Shown in pieces: positions 26,501 through 38,500 of a stretch of 64,000 nucleotides of DNA (its first letter is position 1; each line of letters starts with the position of its first letter). The DNA comes from Stichopus chloronotus (Eukaryota; Echinodermata; Holothuroidea; Aspidochirotida; Stichopodidae). The stretch is from assembly GCA_021234535.1 (NCBI GenBank), contig SFZH01000008.1:2356001-2420000 (forward strand). The letters run 5' to 3'. Position numbers and translations under genes: made by a program. Under the pieces are notes generated by a model. The model did no database searches, was not told where the DNA came from, and saw only the letters and a program-made list of their open reading frames with translations.

Positions 26501-29500
26501 ACCAGCCAGTTGGGATAATTTTCTTCACTATAAACCACTCTGCACTGTCCTCCCATACCATACTTCAAATCACTAAAACTAAAAAAACCAAACAGTTCCT
26601 AACCTATATATGAGAGAAACATGCATAAACAATGCACTGCTCGTAGCCTATTTGTAACATGTTGTTCCGCTTGGAAGAGACAAAGTGATGCTACATTTCT
26701 ACCACTACTAAGTTGATGGAGCTGCAGTTTCTAACCCTAACCAAGAAGTTGATCTGAAACAACTCCCTGCCCTGCTGTAACTTTGATGAAAATGTCATAC
26801 AGATGCATCTTCTTGTGGTTCAGTAGTCCTATCAAGAAGGACCTCTCACTACACACTCAGTGGTGCTCACACTGACAAGACAAGTACTACAAAGCAAAAC
26901 ATCAAAGCACAGTACAGTAAATATTGTCCCAACTAAATGGCCACTGCTCTCAAAGTGACGATATTCAAGATATGCTGGAGAAGTGTAGACCTACACCTGA
27001 TGTGAAATGCAGTGAGTACATATTTCACATTCATACATACTTAGGAAGACTCCTCAACTACTATTGGTCCATTTCCATGGTCGGGTGACCGTGCATTGTC
27101 CCACAAATAAAACAATGTCAATTTTCAAGTAAATCCAATAAAAACTAGACTGACATTGTTTTGTTGTCTGCTGTCATACACAAAACGATGGTGGTACTTT
27201 GCCTATCATGCACAAACATTGTTGACATGGTGTGAGTTACGTTATCTTTTGTCAGGGTTCATTTTCAATCAAAACAAGATTATTTACAAATCCAAGTTTT
27301 CTTTTTCATTTTTCTCTTTTTTTCCTCAAAATCTTATTTTGTATGTATGTACAAGGTTAACCAACTTTGGACCTGTGCATTAATTGTGGAATAATGCACT
27401 CTCAGGGTTAATGCCGTCACTGGATGCACTCGGACTGCACCCTCGTGCATTGCTCGCATTGACCCCTGGTCGTGCATTATCCTACATGTAATACACAGTC
27501 CATTGATTAATCCTTCATTCAAAGCATCAATGAATGCCACTGTGTTCTAAGGACTGGTGCTCTCATGTGGTGTAACTCACCCTAGCTTCTCTGAGCACTG
27601 AGGAGTGTTCATCTTTCATCTTAGAAGCATTTTCAGAGAGCTTTGACAATGCGTCCTGGTCCCTCTGAAAGGGAAATAATTGTAATGACAAGAATGATAT
27701 CACAAAGATGAAAGTAAAGAACAAGAATTTCAAATGACACGTATTCTAAAATCATCGTAAAACCACAACATTAACATGGTTTCAAGTTTCCACCCTTACC
27801 AGTCCCCCAGAAGACAATCACATCCCATATGGACAACAACAGGCTGAATACAAACCGCAGGTTGGGAACTAGTTAACTTCCCCTGAAGCAGAGACCAGAC
27901 CTAAGTCCAGAGATCTTACCGGTGCTGGTCAGTGTCAGACGGTTCCTCTCACCTAAAGGGAGGCCATGGGACACTGAAGACAATACTGATGACAAAGGTG
28001 GCTCATTTCAATTCCTTCCAGAGGAAAAACAGATCTGAAACAGTCATATATCATATGGGGTTCACTTAAAGGGAAATAGGGCATTTGTTTTAGAGAAAAC
28101 ATCCATATTTTTGAAACCAATGTTTGTGGACGTATAATGATAGATCATTCAAAATAAGGAAAGTAGCCTTCTTTTCAAGAAATAAGCTCCTCACAGATCA
28201 AAATTTAGATATTTGTTGCTCAACACTAATTTGTTCACCCAAACTTTTCAAAATTCAAATGATGCATCTTCCATTACTCATCACATGCATAATCTTTTGA
28301 GAAGATGAAGCTTTGGTTGATGTTTACTGATGAGACTGAATAGTTTAACAATGACTAAAGCTATTTTCTTTGCATGTTATGTCAGTGTATTCTAAACGCC
28401 CTATTTCCTTTAATTGACAAAAAGCTTATGAAAATCCTCAGATGCCGCTACGCTTTTACCTCTAAAAAAGCAGGCCACATTCTTGAATATTATGGCCATG
28501 TGTTTATGAGTTAACCATTCTCCTTTTCCATCCCATCCCTTCCCCATTCAGGGTTATGTCTTTACTAGCAGGGGCAATGTCCTTATGTAATGAATCCATT
28601 GTACTTTCCTTTTCTATCTGCCAGTCAGGGGATACTTTGGGGAGAAAAAAGCTCTGAGAAGGTTTACTATGAAAAAATTCCAGTACCTTTAATAGTTGAT
28701 GGAATATCAAACTCTACCTTACCTGCATTTCTAACATCTTGTACTTTGCTTTCAGTTCTTCCAGCTCTTGTTGAAGATCTATCCTTTGTCTCTTCATCGT
28801 GTCTGCAGCAGCAACTGATGCCTTTAATGAGATGTTGTTGTTAGGGAATCAAAGTTTATTAAAGAAGAACCGAAGTGGATGTTTCAATTTCAACCTACAC
28901 TTAACATGCATCTATTCACAAACAGCTACGAAAGTAACACTGGTGTTATTTTCGAGACTTCTTTCCAAACACGTCAAACTTCCTGCCATTGTTGTATAGT
29001 GTGTTGCTGTGTTCAAAATGGAGGACCCTAGGACATGCAACTGCAAAATTATGTGACTTGTGGAGTGCATGTATGACGTCACCATTCACGTGATATTGAA
29101 ATATACATGGCGACTTGCAAGTGAATGAAAAGTGAAATGAAAAAATTAAGCATCAGGAATATTTGAAAGGGTGTAAAAGGGGTGTTCTATAAAATGACTG
29201 GAACTTGTTAAGTCTGCATAGGCAAGATAGAATATTCTTTCGACAATCTCTTTTCAGCCTAGTATTATCAGGGAACATAGAGGTGCCTCAATACCAGTCC
29301 CAAAGCTGTCCTACAGAATGACACTTCTGTCTTCACAATCTTATCCTTCTAAGTTGATTTCTTAAGTTCAAAGTTAGCCAAGCACATGACACTCATACCT
29401 CCTCCAAGTAAGAGCAACCAATGGGAGAAACATCCACCAACACACAATTTCATAACACTAAAGTTACAACCACCCTCTAAAATCGAAAAATATTAACCCA

Positions 29501-32500
29501 TTTCTACATACTGCATATCACCATTAACATAGATAAAAAAACATAAAAACGACACTTTAACAACAAAACAGCATTTCATGCTTTGTTTTAAGACTTTTTG
29601 CATCAATTATCCAATAACAATGTTACTTATTACTTGACTGATTTTGATGTTCATGTTGATATTTGATTAATAACGCCATTCGAGACTAATTCGAATCAAT
29701 GAAATGATTCAGTTTCCTGCTTACATCTGTTTCTGTTGATCCACATTCACCAACTCAAAGTAAATTGTTGACACTGTGGACATGCACCATTAAAATCATT
29801 TTAATGATCAATGGTTTGTTTTATATGTCAAAAAATGTCAAAAAATGTCAGTTTTAATTGCTTTGTTACTTACAGAAACCATTACCAATCGGTAATATCT
29901 GATATTAACAATATGCACAACCTTTGATCAAAAACACTACAAATTATCCAAAAAACACGTAATTGAACAGATCCAAACGTAAACCACCAAGTCATACCGG
30001 CTGTACGTGACAAGGTTTATGGTCGGAGACATTTGGGAAAGTTATGGGATACAAACCTTGAGACTTACTAAAATGCATGATATCATGTATATGGATTTGG
30101 TGTGTAAATTCAAAATGAAAACAACATACATACCTGATTCTCTCTTAAAGTCTCTGCCAGCCTTATGTCTCTCATACCTATCAAAGGAATCATCCAATCA
30201 AAAAAAGACATCTAAGATTATATTCAAACAGTTGTTGTTTTATCACTTTCTATCATAGCAAAACCTACTTGATCATTGCTTTGGTAAACACCCTACATAA
30301 GACAGTGGAATTGTTTTTTGGGGGTTAATTGCCAACCACATTGGCAAATAAGAATATCAACATTGTCTTTGTTTCACTGAATGTTGCAACATCAGTTGTA
30401 ATTGTTAAAATACAGTATTCTGTTATGTCTCCAATCACAATTACTTAATAACCTGTTACACTCTGCCAGTCCGCAACTGTTCCTAAAGAGAGCTACATTG
30501 AACGAGTGATGGAGAACGGATAATTGCTTCTGGTACACTTGGATAAAGTCAAGGTCTATCTAGGGTGAACAATAGTTCAAAATGCATTTGGTAGAATATT
30601 GTTAACATACTTGTTTGTAAGACTACACATTTAAAAGATATGAATATCATTTATTTTAAGGATTCCTAAGATATTATGGAGCACATCAGTTGAAAAACAC
30701 CTATGTTTCAATGTTATTATTCTTAATATTCTATTTTGTAAGACTTACAATGGTCTTAGAGCTGAAATACTTGTCATACCGTAAATCTCAATACATAGGC
30801 AATCTTCGAATAAACAAGAGAGTAATAAAGCTGAAGCATAACAGGGTGAGGGATGGCAGAACAAAGACAGAAGAAGATACCAGCATACCTGACAAGATTA
30901 TAAGTCATCAATGTGAGGCTTGAAATACTTTGGTCAACGAGAAGACCCAAGTATTTGGTACAATCGGCTTGTTTACCAAATTTTCAATGAACAAGAAGTA
31001 AGTTGGACAAAAATGGTCATTACATTTACTAGCATGAAAAACTGTAATTAGTCAGAGCAGTGTCAAAGGTTGTCAGTCACCACTAGCTTGGCGACGCTAG
31101 CATGGTGACCGTAGGACAGTGACGGCAGCGCGGTGACGGCAGCGCGGTGACGGCAGAGCAGTGACGGCAGCACACTGATTCTAGCGTGCTGCCGTCACCT
31201 TGTGGTGACAGCAGCGTGGTGATGGTAGTGTGGTGACGCTAGCGTGGTGACAGCAGCGTGGTGACGGCAGCGTGGTGACGCTAGCGTGGTGACGGTAGCA
31301 TGGTGACACTAGCATGGTGACGGTACCATGGTGACACTAGCATGTAGCATGGTGATGCTAGCATTGTGAAAGTAGCATGTTTACAGTAGCATGTTTATGG
31401 TAGCATGGTAACAGTAGCACGGGGTCACTAGCATGGCGACGGTTGCATGTCGACGGTAGCATGGTAACAGCAGCAAAGTGACACTAGTATGGTGATGCCA
31501 GCGTGGTGATAAGGCGTACAGTAGTGTTAGAGACAGGACTCTGAGAAACACAGTAAATTCAGATGTTTACCCAGTACTTGAAATTGCTTGACAACTTTCT
31601 ACTATTCAAGATGGTCAGAGAAGTTTTCAGGTTGGTGCATGGTACGTGCATTGGCTGAAATCTATCAGTCAATGAAAGGTTGCTTCTTAAACTTCTAGAG
31701 TGGATTTTCAAAGTATAATACTTTTGGTGGGCAAATACAAGCAATGAAGTCACTGTTAATTTACCTAATTCTGCTGAGAGCTTTTTGACCTTCTCCTGCA
31801 AGCGGGCAATGCCTGATTCTGCTTCGGCTTTCTGTTCTCTGATCTTCTCGTTATCTTCTGTCACTCTGGTGTATACCTTGATCAGCTTCTGCATCTGAAG
31901 GACACAACAGAAACACCGTCCTTTAGCGGTAGTAATGTTCTAAAACAGACCGACTAATTCACAGTGACTAACAATGTGGCTTTCGATGGGGGTTCTAGTC
32001 ACCCCAATCAGGGGTGGCCTGTGGCCTTTTGCAGACCATTTTGCAAAAGCAAATCGCCAAATTTCAGGCTGACACAAACTCCCATAAAACTTCCATGAAG
32101 TCTGCGAATTCATGGAAACATATGTCATTGCAATATAAAACAGTCAACTCTTTTATCTTTTTCATCTGGTCATTGATGCAAAGGGGAAAATTCATCCAGA
32201 GTCCCAAACCATGACAGATATTGCAAGCAAAACTTAATGACAAGCCCATGGACTGCTCTCCCTTCAGCGTTGAATTACCTTTCACAAAAAGGCACTGCAA
32301 GCTTGCCAAAACTTCATTTCAAACACCAATTCTTGAAATAAATTACTGTAAGTTTCAAAATAGGAAAAGGACTGCATCATTTCCATTTCAGCCCCCCAAA
32401 AAATGCCACCCCTTCTCCCACAGGGCGGAGTTCGCAATACGACGAGATAACACAGCTGCCGACTATCTGCATCCTCTAGGAAGAAACCTGCTTGCAGCAA

Positions 32501-35500
32501 CACATATAAGATACTGTAATATACATGAGTTGCCATAGCAAACAATTTCAGCATCCTCCAAATCCAGTGCAGACAACCCAATGAGTAAACTATTTTGAGT
32601 GCTGTTACCCCGGCAATGAACTGCATTCGCGTCTAATAAGTACTACTAAAACTGACATGACAGATATGGATCACAACTATTGTAACACGGAACATCATAA
32701 AAAAAGAATGCTGGAATAGAGACAGCTACTCATGAAGATATACTTTGATTATCGGCAGCTTACATCAATATCCACAAGTTGCCATAGCAACTGATTAATG
32801 GGCGGAAAATTTTCTACTTTATGGCAAAGAAATCAGACAATTTTTGTTAGGCATCATGCCAAAAGTCTAAGCATGGGTGGCTGCATTTTGAAAGCAGCAA
32901 GCCATCGGCGTGGTTGGCAATGCCCAGGGAATGGAGATGTGATTATACATAAAAGGCCTCCTTAGCAATGGACATACGATAAGCCTCTGCGTGTTGTGGA
33001 CCGTTATATTCATATTTGAACAAAAGCCTGCCCTGTGAGGCTGAAAGGAATGTCAGTATTGGGTGCCGCGGGGTTGTCAATGTAGCTGCTGCAGTTGCGT
33101 GATGTAAGCGTTTCACATGGTCCTAATTAGATCATATTGTGAAATTTTTAAACAAAACAGTTATTATCGGACGTTCGAATTTGCCAAACCATTTTTTCAA
33201 TTGATAGGCCTACATGCATCGCGTTTAACGTTGAACAAGACTTGCTGAAAACTTGAACATAAGAGAAGCTAACTTAGGCCTAGGCTACTTCAAAGTTAGA
33301 AAACATACTAGCCCAAATCCGTTTTCCAGTTGAAAATTCAATTTTTGTACACGTTGCCCTAGTTGCGTGATTTAGCATGGTAGCAGCAATGCCATTCGTA
33401 GTCCGTCAAATCGCAGTCCTTGTTTGCGCGTTCTATTTATACACAAATCAAAGAACCTGCCAGCCTGCCGTATATGTAGTCTTGCTAGTGTCGGCGGTGT
33501 TACGACAGGCGTATAAACCTGTATTTCTGTGTATTCAAAAGCACACTGACAGACTGGCTATACTTTATACACTTGTTAAAGCAACAAAACTTCCATGCCG
33601 TGGTCTCTTTGTCCAAGATACAGCATACTTTCCAAAAGAAATGCGTCTGCATAGGAATTTACCTTGGGACCCTGTTCCACTAAGTTAGCTGATAAAAAGT
33701 AAATTACTCTCCTTTTTACCATAATTAGCACTATTGTTGCACAGCAGTTGCAAGGCTAAAAACTGGTTGGCAATGTTTGTTGCCGCCATTACCACAGAAT
33801 AAACAGCAGTTTCAAGCCACGGCTTTAGTGAAGTTGTTATGTCGGACTGTGTATATATATAGTAGCATGTATATATATATTGTACATTGGATTATGAATT
33901 ACGCATAATTTTAAAAATTCTTCTTATGAATGCAGGAATAAAGACCCTTCATTGCTGGATGAAAGCACCCCATTCCGGACGTCGTGTTTCCTCTGAGTGT
34001 ACGGAATTCATTGACTGCCATGTCTCTGTGAAGAATTCCAAGTGAATTGAAAACCAGAATGCACACTATTATTCAGTCCGCGTGAAGGTCACCCTAGAGT
34101 TCGCTGCCCAGCATCCCCAAGAAGTTTTCATTTACTCATTTGATAACAAGGACAAGCCGCGTGTGTGTTCAAGAAGTCCTGCAATTGATTGAAGAGCAGC
34201 AACACGCAAATTTTTCATGACTGAAGACTATCCAAATTATAATGACCACGACTTTCCGACACCTGGGCACTTAATTACACCATGCGGCTATTTGGAAATT
34301 GTGCCCAAACTTCAACCAATTCTGACCCTTGATGAAGTTGGAAGAGAACATTACAGGTGAGCATATTTAAGCTGTACACTAGACAAAAATCCTAGTGGGG
34401 GGTGGGTAGCTCAAACTCTGTCTATGTAGAATGCTACCATCACTTTGCACATTGCGTAATTATGATTTTTGGAAATTTCAGAGGCACGGGGGGAAGGTTG
34501 CCCAATAGTCTGCAGGCTACAGCCCAATAATTCAGAAGACATTTTTTTTTTCAATTTGCATGGTAACCAGACTTAATTGACCTTTTTTTTTCTTTGTGTG
34601 TAAAAATTTATGGTGGTATAGGCCTATGCCATACCACCAATCACTTTAATATAGCAAATCAAATGTATACTTGCACAAAACGCTATGACATAATGAATGA
34701 AATTACTCAAGTAATGTTGTCCTTCTTTTATTCTTACACAGTTTACCTACCATCGGGGACTTGCTTACGCAGTTAATCGCAGTCCGATGACTCCTGTAAA
34801 TTCACAGCAGCATATGGTGGATATTGCACCACTGATTGAGCAACATGTCAGGAAAGGTAAACGTGTGGGAGTGTTTATCGTTGACGGCTGTGCCGATTAC
34901 AACACGAATCATGCAACAAATGAGTTTCTTTTATTGTCGGCTCTTTTGCAATAGCAGACTAGGATGGTCTCATTGTGACCTCCAACTGCCCAGGGTTTTC
35001 TGCTCAAAATCCAATCGAACACTTATGGGCAACAATAACCAACAAACTTGTCTCGGCTTATTCACCTGATTGCCTGCCGAATGAATCATCCCCACACTGT
35101 AAACGGTCTCTACCAGAAGAGGAAAGGGTCGCGAACAAGAAAAATGTTTTTGAAACTACTGTGTCAACTCCACAAGTACCTGGACGGAACGGCGTTCAAT
35201 GGCGGTTGCGTAACAGTGAAGCATGTATCGCCGTTTGATGACATAAAGAACGAGTACAAAGAGGTGCACACTGCACTTACTCTCTCAGCAACTGCTCTTC
35301 GAACTAGCAAGTACAATGAAGAATATTTATTTATGATTAGACATATGGACAGACGATACAGAACCCTCATATTAAGGAGATGTGAACAGGAGAGTTGCGT
35401 CCACTGTCCCTCTTTAGGTGAGCCATCAAAGGTGAGCTCGTTGAGGTTAAGAAAATTTCCATCACCAGTTCTAGATTCATCAAACATTCATTTCCAAACA

Positions 35501-38500
35501 TAAATCCAGTCTTGTGCGGCTATCGATACATCTCAAGGACACAACAGTGAATTTCCAGACAACAAGATGCCTCTCATCAAAGAGAAACAACTTGGATGCT
35601 GCCAGTTGTGTAACTCTTATGTCTTTACTTCAGTGAGTGATCGCAGACATCACAATTCACTAATGCATCCAAAGAGACAGTTACAGGATTCATAGCTTGA
35701 GATCCTTTGAGGATGAATGGGTTGTGATATGTTCACAGCCACTTTGCAGATCGTGCAGTGCACGTAGGTAGGCCTAAGCTCATGTTTTTTAATTGGCATT
35801 GAACGTAGTGAAGATATTATACGTATATTCCTGTGAAAACATTTGCTAACGTTTTCTTCTTTACATAACTTGAAAAATAGTAAATCATGAGTGAAGAATA
35901 CGGGCATTTGTTTAACAAAAATAGTAACTTTTTGCAATTTGTGAGGATTGAACGTGGATGGCTCATTTGGGATACATATTTGGATGGATTTATTTACCTG
36001 TTATTTTCAGACATAACCATCTAAACAACAATCGTATGTACTCCGAAGTAGAGTCGGCGAGCTGTATGCGAAAATGTAACATTTTGAGCGTGTTTACAAG
36101 GTGAAGTTAAGCAAATTAAAGGGTAGGCCTATCTCACAGCACTTAAATTATAAAACAAAGAACGCAGGCACCGCGGACCGAACACGATCTTAATTTTAGC
36201 CGCGGTAGCCGCGTTGTATAATCCTTAGCGACACAGCATAGCTGCAGCTATTGAGGCACTGCTGCCGCTACCGTGGGAGCCGAGGTTTTGACGTGGAGCC
36301 TTAGAAGACATTATTACCTCATTCCTCTCTTTTTCAACGACTTCTTCGGTGTCTTGTATTCTTTGGAGGAGAGCAGAATGAGAATCTTCCAGGCTCTTTC
36401 TCAGGCTCACTTCATGTGACAGTTCTTCTTTCAGCTGAAAGTCAACAGAAAACGAACAAAATTAGTCTCTCCCTTGGAATTGTGATTCTATCAAGTTATG
36501 TCATAGATGGATGTCAATGGAACAAGGAAAGCGAAGTTCAAGCAGGTCTAGAACAACATGAGATGCTGCAATGTGGATGGGGGTGGGACGACTGCAAGAA
36601 TTATATCCTTCCCTCCAGGATTATTTGGAAATGATAACAAGAAATAACAGTGATTGATAATGTAATTTCCATAGTATGAAATGATAGTAACCTTACACCT
36701 CTTTTACCTGGAAAGTAGTGGTGTCATGATGACAGCAAAACATGTATCGATATATCGCAGTAAAAAAGTTGCGAGAATCAATGTATCAATACTTGAAAAC
36801 AAACTTAGTTACAGTCTTGACAACCTTGAGGAATATTGATTTTTGTCCAAAGTTCTAACATTAATATCTGTATAGATGCTTCAATGAAGTTGTAATTTCT
36901 ACTAATGTCACTTTTTGTCACTAACTTTTCAATTTGTTTTTATTATTGCATTTCTTTTCTGCTCTTGACTTTTTTACTTTCCTTTTGGTGTAAAATTAAA
37001 ACTGATACTTAGACAAATGTTTACTAAAGAGCTAAAGAAAAAAAAAACAAGAGAAAGGTTGAAAATTTCACTACCCTCCATGAACTTTCCTTTTTTCTGA
37101 TTATATTGTGATACATGCTGGACAGTAACTTTGGTATCAAGGAGAAAGGTATTGCAATATTGCAAGAACCGAGGTATCGTGACAGCATAACTGGAAATGT
37201 TGTCCCTGAATGACATTTGATTGGTTAAATATTACAAGATTCACATGCAGCGTCTGTCGATTCGTTCAACAAGACTGACCACATGACTGACAATGACTGA
37301 TAACAATGACCCACCCACAACACCCACCATTCATGACAATGACTGATAACAATGACCCACCCACAACACCCACCACTCATGACAATGACTGATAACAATG
37401 ACCCACCCACAACACCCACCATTCATGAAAATGACTGATAACAATGACCCACCCACAACACCCACCATTCATGACAATGAGTGATAACAATGACCCACCC
37501 ACAACACCCCCCATTCATGACAATGCATTTCATAATATGTTGCTGGTGGAAGATATTGTCACTTCCAAGTTTTTTGAAAACATCTCACATACTGTGTGCA
37601 ATTTCAAGCTGACACTTGGAACTGCTTCCGACTGAGGGACAAGACCAAATTTGTTAATGCTTGAACTTGGTTAGCTTCCTGTGGAATGTCTCTGTACCCC
37701 CACCCCCTTCCTTCCCCCCTTGACTCCAAGCGGTTGTATGATCCCTTTGAGACTTCAAGAATGCCTTCTGCATCAGATTATATATCTAAGTTCTGGGGAT
37801 AAATTGACATCACAATCAGAATAATATGGTACAATCTCTACTCCATATTCACATGTAGCTGTTCATCTACTTCTTACATAACTGTCCATAGGTATCTCAC
37901 AGATCAGTTTATTACAATGTGAACAACACTCCACACTGAATTGCAAGGTGCAGTGTAATACCTCTGACAATTTTCTAGCCATTCGCTGATTGGTCATTTT
38001 ATCCTCCTCCTGTACATGCTGTGCTTCAGAACTTGCAGACTGAAAAGCAAGATAAAGAAAGATTGTTACCTTTTAGGATGGAGCACGAATCAGGGCGAAG
38101 ATCACAGGGTTCAACAAGAGAAGACATAAGTTAAGAAAACAGAATGAAGTCCATAATGATACCGCAAATGCATGTCCAGATTGTTCAGCTACCTGTAGTG
38201 CTTCCTCTTAAAAAATGAGCCATGGGAAAATACAGGGAAAGTGCAAATGGTAATTGAATGCCACAAAACAGTGGAAGATGCCCCCTCCTCTCCCAAAGAA
38301 AAGTAAACACTACTTTCAGTTTATATATCTGACACATACTGTATTCCATGAGATCTCTACAGCCATCGAGGTGCAATGTTGGTTACAATTTATAGATCAT
38401 CTACTGTAGACTAGTAACAATATTTACAGTATGGAAATATGCAGGGCTCATGCAACTCACAAGGAATAAAATGTCATGGTTTTTCCATGACCGCTTCATG

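Noticed and set aside
32221..32626. Overlapping 105- and 114-codon frames on opposite strands
   Set aside because: Neither has conserved sequence, splice borders or family resemblance; likely chance.
33377..33688. 103-codon plus-strand frame with a hydrophobic start
   Set aside because: No recognised similarity or splice context; may be part of a mobile element but cannot be supported as a gene.
35164..35487. 107-codon minus-strand frame
   Set aside because: Opposite-strand shadow of the DDE-like pseudogene.
37225..37422. Val/Gly/Trp-rich minus-strand frame
   Set aside because: Arises from the 46-bp tandem repeat.
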